From assembly GCA_008501825.1 (NCBI GenBank), contig QQUA01000016.1:1-64000 (forward strand): a stretch of DNA of 64,000 bases. The letters run 5' to 3'. Source of the DNA: Planctomycetota bacterium (GTDB lineage Bacteria; Planctomycetota; UBA1135). The stretch's first letter is position 1. Every line of letters begins with the position of its first letter. Below are positions 51,487-59,666 of this stretch, one piece after another. Position numbers and translations under genes: made by a program. The notes below the pieces were generated by a model. The model saw nothing but the letters and a program-made list of their open reading frames with translations. It had not been told where the DNA came from and searched no databases.

Positions 51487-53253
51487 TTATTCCACCCCGT
51501 GCATCAGCTTCTTGATCCGGCCGGAAGTCAGGAACAAGACCACGCCCAAACCTAAGGCGACGTAAAAGACCTTTTCGTACACCGGCAGGTAGACATCGAT
51601 GATCGGGCCGACCAGATAGGCTTCCAGAGCATCGGCCGCCGCCACCGGAGCTTCAGCGCTTCCGCCGCCGGCTTCAATCAATTGGCTAATGCCGGTCGCC
51701 GCCTCTTGGGTGAACCATTCTTGGGCCACGCCGTGATCCAAAACCGCTTGGGCTTCGACGCCGTTTTCACCCAACTGCCGGATCGCTTCGGTCAACAAAA
51801 CTGGCTCATCCGATTTCTCTGGTTTGGCCAGGCTGGCCAAGCTGACCGCTTCTTCGGTGAAGGTATAGGAACGATCGGTCAACGCATGTTCAGGACTGCC
51901 TTCCACAAATTCCACCTTGGTCAATTTGGCGATCCCGCCGGCGATCAGGTGGCCGAAGGAAATGGTCATGAACCAGGCTCCCATGACGAAACCGGTGGCC
52001 TTGGCCGGAGCCAGCTTGGTGACCGCCGACAAACCGACCGGCGACAGGCACAACTCACCGGTGGTATGAAGCATGTACATGAACACCAGGAACATCCACG
52101 GCACCCGGTAGCCGTCGGGAGTGAAGCGCAAGCCGAACACCAGCAGGCCGTAGCCCAGGCCGAGCTGCAACAAACCCAGAGCGAATTTGCGCGGAATGGA
52201 CGGGTTACGCTTGCCGAGTTTGACCCAAAGAATGGAAAAGAACGGCGCAAAGGCGAGGATGAAGAAGGGATTCACGCCCTGGAACCAGGACGCCGGCTGC
52301 TCGCCGATGAAAGGCATGTTTCGATTGATGACCCGGTCGGCCAGCAAGGTCAGGGATGAGCCGGCCTGTTCAAAGAAAGCCCAGAACATCATGTGAAAGC
52401 CCATCAGAATCATCAGCGAATACAAACGCTGGCGCCCGACCTTGTCTTCGTCCATCGCCATCTTGAACAGCACCGCCAGGACGACCACGCCGGAGGCGTA
52501 AAGCAGCCAGGAAGTAACTTCATTGAAATACAGCAAGATGGCGGCTACCGGAGCCACCAGGCAAGCCGCAACCCAAAGTCCCATGTGGACGTTGAGTCCC
52601 GGCAAGACCATCTTTTTCAAAAGTTCGGGAGAACGGCTTTCGGCTTTGCCTTCCAAATAAGCGGTGCCGGCAATGAATTGAATCAAGCCGATCACCATGC
52701 CGATGGCGGCGGCACCGAAACCCCAGTGCCAACCGACGTCTTCTCCGAGCGGGCCGCAAATCCAGGGAGCCAACAAAGCGCCCAAGTTGATACCCATGTA
52801 GAAGATGGTGAAGCCCGAATCCCGGCGCGGATCGCCTTCTTCATACAGCTTGCCCACCGTCGAAGAAATGTTGGGTTTGAAGAAGCCGTTGCCGATACAC
52901 AAGAAGCCCAAAGCTAGATAAAAGAAAGTTTCGTCCTGGATCGCCATGAGGGCGTGGCCAATGGCCATCATCGAACCGCCGAGGACGATGGCGTGGCGAT
53001 AACCGAGAACCTTTTCCGCCAGATAACCGCCGGCGACCGGGAACAAATACACCAAGGCACCGTAAGCTCCGTAAACCCCGGCGCTGGCGTCGTCGGTATA
53101 ACCCAGCACCTTCACCATGTACAAGGTGAGCAGCGCCCGCATCCCATAAAAGGAGAAGCGCTCCCACATTTCGGAAAAGAACAGGGTGAACAGACCGCGG
53201 GGATGACCCAACCAGGTCTTCCGGGCTACAAGGGCATCGTCGAGTTCGCTCAT
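51487..53253 (-). CDS. POT family proton-dependent peptide transporter with a C-terminal loop insertion
   Basis: 588 residues, major facilitator fold. The POT signature ExxER appears as FFSEMWERFSFYGMRALL at the N-terminus. FYMGINLGALLAPWICG and the MFWAFFEQAGSSL block are also characteristic. POT proteins import di- and tripeptides with protons. Between the last helices lies a hydrophilic stretch of about 110 residues (from VEGSPEHALTD to VGPIIDVYLP) not present in standard bacterial members, rich in Glu and Ala. The ATG at 53253 gives the expected N-terminus. It follows the aminopeptidase convergently, and peptide uptake plus Xaa-Pro cleavage fit together functionally. Confidence 0.92.
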   Translation of the reverse strand: MSELDDALVARKTWLGHPRGLFTLFFSEMWERFSFYGMRALLTLYMVKVLGYTDDASAGVYGAYGALVYLFPVAGGYLAEKVLGYRHAIVLGGSMMAIGHALMAIQDETFFYLALGFLCIGNGFFKPNISSTVGKLYEEGDPRRDSGFTIFYMGINLGALLAPWICGPLGEDVGWHWGFGAAAIGMVIGLIQFIAGTAYLEGKAESRSPELLKKMVLPGLNVHMGLWVAACLVAPVAAILLYFNEVTSWLLYASGVVVLAVLFKMAMDEDKVGRQRLYSLMILMGFHMMFWAFFEQAGSSLTLLADRVINRNMPFIGEQPASWFQGVNPFFILAFAPFFSILWVKLGKRNPSIPRKFALGLLQLGLGYGLLVFGLRFTPDGYRVPWMFLVFMYMLHTTGELCLSPVGLSAVTKLAPAKATGFVMGAWFMTISFGHLIAGGIAKLTKVEFVEGSPEHALTDRSYTFTEEAVSLASLAKPEKSDEPVLLTEAIRQLGENGVEAQAVLDHGVAQEWFTQEAATGISQLIEAGGGSAEAPVAAADALEAYLVGPIIDVYLPVYEKVFYVALGLGVVLFLTSGRIKKLMHGVE

Positions 53254-53477
53254 CGAGGATTTCGGTCGCGGAAAGGATTGCCAGAGCAATCCATGGGGCC
53301 GCGGCTTTCCGCCAGCGGCGAGGGCGAAGGGCAATGACGGTTTCGGCGGCCTCTTGGTGGATGCCCGCCCAAGGCGGAAGTAGGCCCGGCCAAAAACCGG
53401 TCCCTAAGGGTATCGGGGCGAGCAGCTTCGAGCGAGGCGGCCGGGCGGGGAAGCACCTCTGCCCGGCGCCCATTTCG

Positions 53478-54413
53478 TCACATGTCGCTAAAAGCGGGTC
53501 TGTTGCGGGGTAGCTGCTGGGGCCTGAGGGCGGGATCCAGGGAAAAGGGCAGTTCGGCGGTTTCCCGCCGTTGCGGCCGGCCGTCCCGCATCCACCACAG
53601 CCAGCGCCCTTCCGGGCCCAGCCGGGGACTGCGATCGGCTCCCGGGCTGTTCCAGGACGGCCCCAGCGGCAGCGGCTGGCTCCAGCCCCAGGGCCCGAGC
53701 CAGCTCAGGTAGAGATCCAAATCCCCCCGGCCCCCAGGCCGATCGGAGGCAAACAGGAGAAGACGGCCATCGGTCGACACCCACGGATCCCGCTCCTGCC
53801 ATGGGCTGGCGATCGGGGCGGCCAAGGCTTCGGCTTGCCCCCAGGCGCCCCGCACCATGCGGGCGGCATAAAGATCCCAACCTCCCGCCCCACCGCTCCG
53901 GTTGGAGGCGAAATAGAGGCCTCCGGATGCATCCAAGGTGGGATGGGATTCCGCCGCGTCGGAATTCAATCGAGGCCCCAGGGAAAGCGGGGCCGCCCAT
54001 CCTCCCGCCGCCGGTGCCAGCAGATACAGATCCCGATCGGCATCGTCCTGGTCGGTAGCCCCAAGGGCACTGCAAACCAGAAAGCGTCCTAAAGGATGAA
54101 GGCAGGGGTGGCGGACCTGCTTCAGCTTTTCAAACGGAAGGAATTGCGGGGGGCTCCAAAGTTCTTCGACCCGCCGGCATTGAACCAACCGAATTCCCGA
54201 CTCCGGATCCATCCATTCCCCTACCGCCCGACTGCCATCGGCGACCAGAGTCGGCCGCCAAACCTCCGGCGGGAAGGGGCTCGAATCGGCGGGCCGCCAA
54301 GCTCGGCCGGCTCCGGTTTCGGAAAGCCCCGGCGGTTGCTGGCTACAAGCTGCGACCAATCCCAGGGCGAAAGCCAAAAGAAGAACCGAAAGATCGACTC
54401 GCCCCATGGTCAT
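53478..54413 (-). CDS. PD40 beta-propeller lipoprotein
   Basis: 311 residues. The lipoprotein signal is LSVLLLAFALGLVAACSQQ (lipobox VAAC). The mature part contains PD40/TolB-like propeller repeats: HPTLDASGGLYFASNRSGGAGGWDLY, DPWVSTDGRLLLFASDRPGGRGDLDLY and SPRLGPEGRWLWWM. Such proteins are periplasmic binding or scaffold modules. The ATG at 54413 overlaps the stop of the upstream acetyltransferase gene as ATGA, so translation is coupled; the ORF track start lies inside that gene and is rejected. Confidence 0.82.
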   Translation of the reverse strand: MTMGRVDLSVLLLAFALGLVAACSQQPPGLSETGAGRAWRPADSSPFPPEVWRPTLVADGSRAVGEWMDPESGIRLVQCRRVEELWSPPQFLPFEKLKQVRHPCLHPLGRFLVCSALGATDQDDADRDLYLLAPAAGGWAAPLSLGPRLNSDAAESHPTLDASGGLYFASNRSGGAGGWDLYAARMVRGAWGQAEALAAPIASPWQERDPWVSTDGRLLLFASDRPGGRGDLDLYLSWLGPWGWSQPLPLGPSWNSPGADRSPRLGPEGRWLWWMRDGRPQRRETAELPFSLDPALRPQQLPRNRPAFSDM

Positions 54414-54916
54414 GAGGCGGTTGATTCTCCGCGACGATGAGTTCCCAAAGCGTAGTCCTCTTCGTACAAGCGGTAATCGCATGCGTCCATGCCGGCTTTT
54501 CGATAAACCTCTTGCGCGCTTTGATTCTGGCGATCCACGTAAAGCCGTATGCCGCAAACTTGAGGATCTTGCCTGGCTTGGCGCCTCACCTCCTGGTGAA
54601 GCCGGCGATAACAACCGCGGCGCCGAGCTTGAGGTTGAACGTATACGCTTTGAATCCACCAAAACCAGGCGTTGCGCCAATCGCTCCACTCGCGAGTGAC
54701 CATTAAGGAAGCCAGCACCCTGCCATTTTCCTCGACGACAAAATACTGTCCTTTGGCCGGATCCTCGAAAACCGCCGCCACTCCCTTACGGGCGACTTCC
54801 GGGTCCAAGCTGCGCCCTTCGGTTTCTTCGGCCATCGCGCACTGAAATCGGACCAGATCGGCTAAGTCCGAAACCTGAGCCGGTCGAACATTGAGGGAAG
54901 CTTGAGGTCGATTCAT
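54410..54916 (-). CDS. GNAT family N-acetyltransferase
   Basis: 168 residues. The acetyl-CoA-binding motif A is VQSVYVQPQARRRGCYRRL (R-R-x-G-x form), followed by IRLYVDRQNQSAQEVYRKAGM, the usual motif B with its catalytic-region tyrosine. The N-terminal strand is LNVRPAQVSDLADLVRFQ. Substrate unknown. The ATG at 54916 is preferred to the ORF-track start. Coupled by ATGA overlap to the PD40 lipoprotein gene. Confidence 0.85.
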   Translation of the reverse strand: MNRPQASLNVRPAQVSDLADLVRFQCAMAEETEGRSLDPEVARKGVAAVFEDPAKGQYFVVEENGRVLASLMVTREWSDWRNAWFWWIQSVYVQPQARRRGCYRRLHQEVRRQARQDPQVCGIRLYVDRQNQSAQEVYRKAGMDACDYRLYEEDYALGTHRRGESTAS

Positions 54917-55224
54917 TCCGAAACCTGGCGGAATTATTGGTGTTGCAAAGCCTAGCATTCGCCTTTTTTCCTATTGGGAGCATGTTCCCAAAAATTGTCC
55001 AAAAACAGGACCGTTAGCGTCTTTTTGCAAGAAGAATTGAAAATTCGGCGCTAGCAAACCCAATGAAACCATTGCTTTAGGCCGATAAAGCTGGTGGCGG
55101 GGGCCGGCCAAGGCCCGTCTTCCGAAGTTGCGGAGAAGGGCCCATACGTGGCGGTTCCACATCCTTTCAGCTTTTTTTCGGGGAAAGCAAGGAGGAACAA
55201 GAGAAAAAAGAAGTTTCAGAAAAC
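54917..55224. other. Divergent intergenic region with several possible RNA structures
   Basis: Lies between the acetyltransferase and the unknown gene at 55262, and is A/T-richer than its flanks. A short inverted repeat TTGGGA-GCATGT-TCCCAA is near 54976. A longer imperfect hairpin, GGCCC...CTTCCG-AAGTTG-CGGAGAAGGGCC, is at 55112-55142 and is followed by GTGG-CGGTT-CCAC. I see no protein-coding gene; 54971..55651 on the minus strand is a shadow. No known riboswitch class was recognised. Confidence 0.4.
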
Positions 55225-55255
55225 CACTACCTGCGAATGAGGTAGTGAAAGAGGA
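55225..55255 (+). promoter_or_regulatory. Stem-loop immediately upstream of the ribosome-binding site
   Basis: CACTACCT-GCGAATG-AGGTAGTG is a perfect 8-bp stem with a 7-base loop. Its 3' arm ends 3 bases before the GAGGA Shine-Dalgarno sequence (55251-55255), and the ATG is at 55262. It has no T run, so it is not a terminator. Position and perfection suggest translational control or protein binding. Confidence 0.5.
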
Positions 55256-55261
55256 ACCAAG

Positions 55262-56482
55262 ATGAAAACCACTCCCTTCCATCCTGTTGGTGCGAACCCG
55301 AGGGTGTTTCACCCCCGCGCCTGGCTGGCCTTTCAGCCGGTGGACGAGCGCCTCCAAACGCAGGCCATGACCGGGAGCCATGAATTGAGCGAACTGCTGG
55401 ATGCTCGCTTTTGGGCGTTGTTGATCTTCAACGACGGTCCCGCTTTGCACGACCTGGTGCTGGAATACTTTCCTAGCAAACGGTCTTTGCAAATCCATCG
55501 GCATGAAATTGCCCGTTTGGAAAGCGGCCAGCACGCCTTTCATTTCATCGGCGGCCCCGGTGCCGAACCGCCGAAAGGCACTTACCGCCTTTGGGCCAGG
55601 AGCGAGCAAGGGATCCCTCTTTACTTGGAAACTCATTTTGCAGGTTTCCAAAACACCCTGAAACTGCCGCCTTCCCTTGCCGAGATGCCGGTTCTTCCCA
55701 TGGCTCCGGCAGCGGCTTGGCCGTACGAGGAATACCGGCGCATTTTAGTGGAAAGCACCATTTTGGGCGGTTCTTCCGAAACCGTTCCCGCGGCTCAAAC
55801 CTTCCTGCAAAGGGTGGAGCGCTTGCAACGGGCCCAAGAAGAAATCCCGTCCCACTCGGCTTCCAAAGAAATCATTTGGACCGCTTTGCAAGAAGTGTTC
55901 GGCGCCTCCGAGCAAGACTTGAATGGTGGAGAACTTCAAGTCCTGTTGGATCAAGCCGCCGCCGGCTTGAGAGAGCAGGCCATTCGCAGGGCCGAGACTC
56001 AGGAAAGCCAAGATCAAGTTCCCGAAGGAGCTCTTTCTTTGGCTTTAGTGCCCAGCGATCCGCCGACTCTCTACTTGCTGAATAACAGCGACGACCGCTT
56101 GCGCCGGGTCCAGGTTCACATCGAACGATACCGGTGGTCCAAGGAAAATGGTGGCTCCACCGAATTGTTGGCGCCGATGACCTTGGAATACGAAAGCATT
56201 GAAGCGCGGTCGTCGGTGGCTCTGTGGCCTTTGGAAGACTTGGACCATGGATGCTTCCTGGAAGTGGAGATCGTGGCTTTCCGCAATCAAAGCCAAGGCA
56301 TGGTGCAAGCCAAGGGCATGGTTCCCGGCGCTTTGGCCAATCAATTGGAGGAAGCCTTTCCGGTGATTTTGCTCCAGGGCCGCAAAGCACAAGTCCGTAC
56401 CATGACTCAAGGCCGGCCCCAGGAAGTCAGTGTCGATCCACCGACTTGTTTGGGAGACGGACCGGGTAGCCTGGCTGCCTAA
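55262..56482 (+). CDS. Unknown soluble protein
   Basis: 406 residues without signal peptide or membrane helix. I do not recognise a family. The N-terminal 140 residues are beta-rich (FWALLIFNDGPALHDLVLEYFP; YRLWARSEQGIPLYLETHF). A helical middle region follows (FLQRVERLQRAQEEIPSHSASKEIIWTAL), and a C-terminal beta-rich part resembles a sandwich (YLLNNSDDRLRRVQVHIERYRW). GAGGA is well placed before the ATG. The gene is bounded by a structured leader and a strong terminator, so it is a single-gene unit that is likely expressed. Confidence 0.65.
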   Translation: MKTTPFHPVGANPRVFHPRAWLAFQPVDERLQTQAMTGSHELSELLDARFWALLIFNDGPALHDLVLEYFPSKRSLQIHRHEIARLESGQHAFHFIGGPGAEPPKGTYRLWARSEQGIPLYLETHFAGFQNTLKLPPSLAEMPVLPMAPAAAWPYEEYRRILVESTILGGSSETVPAAQTFLQRVERLQRAQEEIPSHSASKEIIWTALQEVFGASEQDLNGGELQVLLDQAAAGLREQAIRRAETQESQDQVPEGALSLALVPSDPPTLYLLNNSDDRLRRVQVHIERYRWSKENGGSTELLAPMTLEYESIEARSSVALWPLEDLDHGCFLEVEIVAFRNQSQGMVQAKGMVPGALANQLEEAFPVILLQGRKAQVRTMTQGRPQEVSVDPPTCLGDGPGSLAA

Positions 56483-56501
56483 GCGCTCAGGCCAACCCGA
56501 G

Positions 56502-56537
56502 GGCGCCTGCACTAGCCGTGCAGGCGCCTGGACTTTT
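56502..56537 (+). terminator. Rho-independent terminator of the unknown gene
   Basis: GGCGCCTGCA-CTAGCCG-TGCAGGCGCC is a 10-bp perfect stem 20 bases after the stop, followed by TGGACTTTTATAT. Confidence 0.85.
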
Positions 56538-56548
56538 ATATTGGCGGG

Positions 56549-57262
56549 ATGAAGCCCTTGCTTCTGGCCAAAATGGGCTCCACGGTTTCCAGTTTGCAAC
56601 CGCGCCGTGGAGATTTTGAAGATTGGTTCCTGGATGGATTGGGCATTCCCAAGGAGGCTTTGCTTCTGGTTCGGGTGGCGGAAGGCGAACCCCTTCCTGC
56701 TCCGGAACGGGTGGGTGGTGCCATCTTCACCGGCTCCCCGGCCATGATCAGCGATCGCCCCTCTTGGAGTTTGGCTACGGAGGCGTGGCTGCAAGCCTTT
56801 CTACCGTTCCAACAACCGGTCTTGGGCGTTTGTTATGGACACCAACTGGTGGCCCAAGCTTTGGGTGGAGAAGCTGGATGGAACCACCATGGCAGGGAAA
56901 TCGGCAGCATTGAAGTTCACCTTCACGACGCCGCTCAAAGCGACCCCTTATTCGGTGAACTAAGTTCCCCCTTCGTTGCCCAAGCTTCCCACAGTCAATC
57001 GGTCTTGCGCCTACCGCCGCAATCGACCTTGCTGGCCGGCAACGGCCACGATCCTCATCAGGCCTTCCGTTGGGGCGATCGGGTTTGGGGCACCCAATTC
57101 CACCCGGAATTCGACGGCGACATTGCCGCCGGTTACGTTCGCGACCGTGGAGAAGCCTTGAAAGCCGAAGGTCTCGATCCCCAAGCTCTGTTGCAAAAAT
57201 GCCGGGACAGTCCAGCCGGCGATCAAATCCTGAAAGCCTTTGCCAGGCTATGCTTCTCCTAA
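56549..57262 (+). CDS. Class I glutamine amidotransferase domain protein
   Basis: 237 residues, a stand-alone GATase1. The nucleophile cysteine is in GVCYGHQLVAQALGG near residue 96, and the catalytic His-Glu pair is in GTQFHPEFD near 184, so the triad is complete. The family hydrolyses glutamine, gamma-glutamyl compounds or related amides; stand-alone forms like this are often annotated 'GMP synthase-like', but no synthetase partner is present. Starts 12 bases after the upstream terminator. The SGNH hydrolase gene follows after 17 bases and is probably cotranscribed. Confidence 0.88.
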   Translation: MKPLLLAKMGSTVSSLQPRRGDFEDWFLDGLGIPKEALLLVRVAEGEPLPAPERVGGAIFTGSPAMISDRPSWSLATEAWLQAFLPFQQPVLGVCYGHQLVAQALGGEAGWNHHGREIGSIEVHLHDAAQSDPLFGELSSPFVAQASHSQSVLRLPPQSTLLAGNGHDPHQAFRWGDRVWGTQFHPEFDGDIAAGYVRDRGEALKAEGLDPQALLQKCRDSPAGDQILKAFARLCFS

Positions 57263-57279
57263 GCCCCCCACCCTCGATC

Positions 57280-58077
57280 ATGCGAATCTTTTTCCTCCTT
57301 TGTCTGGTCCCGCTTTGGGCCGCCTCCCCGACCCTGGCGCCGGCGCCGGTAGAACCCCTCCAAGTCCTTTGGATCGGCAATAGCTACACCGCTCAAACCC
57401 AGGCTTATCTTGCCGGCTTCGTCGCCGCGGACGCCTCCGTCGAATTAGAAGCCGGGGTGGCCACTCAAGGTGGCTGGACCCTTTGGGATCACTATGCCAA
57501 CCGCTTGCGACCGTCCTACGACGGCAACACCCGAAGTTTGGAGCAGAAGCTCCAGGAAAAGACCTGGGACGTGGTCATTCTCCAGGAACAATCCACCAGG
57601 CCGTCTCAAGCCTGGCTTGGTAACCCGTCGGAATTGGCGGCGTTCAAGGACGGAGTCCTGCAGTTGGATGCTTACGTCCGCCAGTGGGCGCCTAACGCCA
57701 CCCTGCGCTATTTCCAAACTTGGCCGCGAGCCCAAGGCGCGGCTTATCTGCAGGCTTATTTCGGCAATGAACCGCTGGCCATGCACAAAGCCACCCGGGC
57801 CGCCTATGGAGCCGCCGCGGCAGCGACCATGACTTTGATTACCCCGGTAGGCGATGCTTGGATGTATTCGATGGACCAGAATCCGGCATTGGATTTACAC
57901 AAGCCGGATCTTTCTCATCCCGACGTCCCCGGCGCTTATTTGACCGGAGCCGTGTTCTACGCCTTTTTGTTCGAGAAGAGCCCGCAAGGCTCCAGCTTCC
58001 AAGCCAATCTTTCCACCACCGACAGCGCTTGGTTGCAAACTGTTGCCTATCGGACGTGGATTCGTCTCGGCTCCTGA
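57280..58077 (+). CDS. Exported SGNH/GDSL-like hydrolase (DUF4886-like)
   Basis: 265 residues. The signal peptide is MRIFFLLCLVPLWAASPTLA. The catalytic serine is in VLWIGNSYTAQ (block I, GNSYT instead of GDSL) near 33, WDVVILQEQS is the second block, and the Asp-His pair is in PDLSHPDVPGAYL near 209, as in the usual D-x-x-H. SGNH enzymes are esterases or carbohydrate deacetylases. The ATG at 57280 gives the clean signal peptide; the ORF-track start is inside the upstream gene and is rejected. Confidence 0.8.
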   Translation: MRIFFLLCLVPLWAASPTLAPAPVEPLQVLWIGNSYTAQTQAYLAGFVAADASVELEAGVATQGGWTLWDHYANRLRPSYDGNTRSLEQKLQEKTWDVVILQEQSTRPSQAWLGNPSELAAFKDGVLQLDAYVRQWAPNATLRYFQTWPRAQGAAYLQAYFGNEPLAMHKATRAAYGAAAAATMTLITPVGDAWMYSMDQNPALDLHKPDLSHPDVPGAYLTGAVFYAFLFEKSPQGSSFQANLSTTDSAWLQTVAYRTWIRLGS

Positions 58078-58082
58078 ATGGG

Positions 58083-58116
58083 TAAAGAAAAGCACCCGAC
58101 GGATTCCGCCGGGCGC
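58083..58116 (-). terminator. Terminator for minus-strand transcription behind the AI-2E permease
   Basis: GCGCCCGGCGGA and TCCGTCGGGTGC (read on the minus strand) pair with two G-T wobbles and are followed by TTTTCTTTACC. It also sits just after the convergent SGNH hydrolase stop. Confidence 0.75.
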
Positions 58117-58150
58117 AAAGGAGATGGGTTGCGGTCGCTGAAAGCGGCCA

Positions 58151-58282
58151 TCAAGCAAGCCGAAGCTTGGCCGGGGCTTGGCCCCTACGCAGCCAACTCA
58201 CGGCAAGACCGGCCAAAAGGGTGAGCAGCGCCATGGCGAACAAGGTGCCGACGCCGGAGCATTCGACCCCCGAGCTCTTTCG
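58151..58282 (-). pseudogene. Orphan open frame resembling a C-terminal membrane anchor (possible gene remnant)
   Basis: Not in the ORF track. Between an in-frame TAA (58283-58285) and a TGA (58151-58153) the minus strand reads 43 codons: SSGVECSGVGTLFAMALLTL continuing LAGLAVSWLRRG and a basic end. This is a Ser/Gly/Cys segment, a hydrophobic helix and Arg residues at the very C-terminus, the layout of C-terminal sorting signals. No start codon precedes the Cys/Gly part; ATG in FAMALL would give only a 27-residue membrane peptide without a ribosome-binding site. It lies 20 bases after the AI-2E permease stop and ends 35 bases before a terminator on the same strand. It could be a degraded gene end or chance. 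Confidence 0.35.
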
Positions 58283-58302
58283 TTACGGAAAGAAAGGAAA
58301 AC

Positions 58303-59628
58303 TTATTCGCCGCCCATGGAATCGCTCTCCACCCGTCGCCACCGGCGGCGTTCCTTCTCCTCTTTGGGAGGTCCGATGGAAAGCATCATGGCAATCGGCT
58401 TGGTTTGTTCCAGATTGGCCAAAATAATTTGCAAGGTCGAGGTAATGGGCACTGCCAAGAAAGTCCCCACGACTCCCCACAATCCGGCCCAAACCACCAC
58501 GGACACGATAATCACCAGCGGGGAGAGGTTGAGTTCCCGACCCAGGATCTTCGGTTCCAGAAAGGATCCCAAGGTCAGGTTCACGGTCAAATAGATCACC
58601 AAAACCAACAAAGCGGTGCCGCCGCCATGGGTGGTCATGGCAACCACCGTGGGAAATATGGAAGCGATAATGCTGCCAAAAGTGGGAATAAAGTTCATCA
58701 TGAAGGTTAAAAAGCCGAACAGCTCGGCATAGGGAACTTCCAACTGCTGAAGGGCCGTATAACACAAGGCTCCGGTGGCCAAAGACACCACGGTCTTCAC
58801 GCCGAGGTATTTTTGAATTCCTTTGCCAATGGTGTGTAAAACCTCGCTGGCTTCCTCCCGGCGATCACCGGCGGCCGCCAAGATCTTTCGTCGAAAGACC
58901 GCCTGTTCGGCGAAAATGAACAGCATATAGATGACCACCAGGGTCAAGCCGCGCAAGAAACCGATGCCACCACCGAGAATCCCGGGAGCAATGCTCTGAG
59001 GATCCAATTCCTCCAGGAAATTGCGCGCCATGTCCAAGGCTGGTTTGGGCACCCGGGTTTGCCCCAGCCGAGTCAGAATGTCTTGCCGGACCTTGTCCCA
59101 ACCAGTAGGCCCCTCCTCCTCCTTCGCAGCCTCTGAATCCGAGGACTCCGGAGTCGAGCTTTCCTCCATTGGATCCTGTTTGGGATCCAGTTCGGCTTCT
59201 CCCTGGATTGGATTCAGTCCTTCCCGGCCTGGCTCCGGATCCTGTAAGGCTTCGCTGGAATCCTCTACTCCTTCCTCGACACGGCTTCCTTCGCCGTTTT
59301 CCGCATTCTCCACCGCCGGCGCCCCGGGCTCCAGGCTGCCTTCCACCGCCGGCATTTGCTCGCCGAAAAAGGAAGCTACGTTTTCCTGGACCAAGATGCC
59401 CAGGCGGGCAACACCCAGGAAGAATAAAGTGACCAAACCGACCACGGTCAACGCCGGAGGGATATACCAGCGCTTCAGCAAAACCACCAAGGGTTGCAGC
59501 ATGGTGGCCAAAAACATGGCAATGACCAGCGGCTGCAAAATGCTGGCTCCGACGTGCAACACCCACCCCACCAAAACGGTGGCCACCACCGCCAGGAGGT
59601 ATGTGTTTTGTCGACCGGGTTTGGCCAT
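58303..59628 (-). CDS. AI-2E family transporter (PerM-like) with an acidic loop insertion
   Basis: 441 residues against about 350 for typical family members. Two N-terminal helices (YLLAVVATVLVGWVLHV, LQPLVIAMFLATMLQPLVVLL) are followed by the usual third helix. An unusual hydrophilic stretch of about 100 residues (75-175) comes next, rich in Glu, Ser and Pro (EGSRVEEGVEDSSEAL onward), in the loop region. The C-terminal five helices contain LTLGSFLEPKILGRELNLSPLV, the family hallmark. Members export autoinducer-2 or act as Na+/H+ antiporters; the substrate is not predictable. Confidence 0.88.
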   Translation of the reverse strand: MAKPGRQNTYLLAVVATVLVGWVLHVGASILQPLVIAMFLATMLQPLVVLLKRWYIPPALTVVGLVTLFFLGVARLGILVQENVASFFGEQMPAVEGSLEPGAPAVENAENGEGSRVEEGVEDSSEALQDPEPGREGLNPIQGEAELDPKQDPMEESSTPESSDSEAAKEEEGPTGWDKVRQDILTRLGQTRVPKPALDMARNFLEELDPQSIAPGILGGGIGFLRGLTLVVIYMLFIFAEQAVFRRKILAAAGDRREEASEVLHTIGKGIQKYLGVKTVVSLATGALCYTALQQLEVPYAELFGFLTFMMNFIPTFGSIIASIFPTVVAMTTHGGGTALLVLVIYLTVNLTLGSFLEPKILGRELNLSPLVIIVSVVVWAGLWGVVGTFLAVPITSTLQIILANLEQTKPIAMMLSIGPPKEEKERRRWRRVESDSMGGE

Positions 59629-59666
59629 GGTCAGATTTTAGGCTTCGGATCGGAATTCGGGCAGCC

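Noticed and set aside
58167-58594. Plus-strand ORFs around 58.2-58.6 kb
   Set aside because: They overlap the antisense of the AI-2E permease and the minus-strand terminator region; low-complexity shadows.
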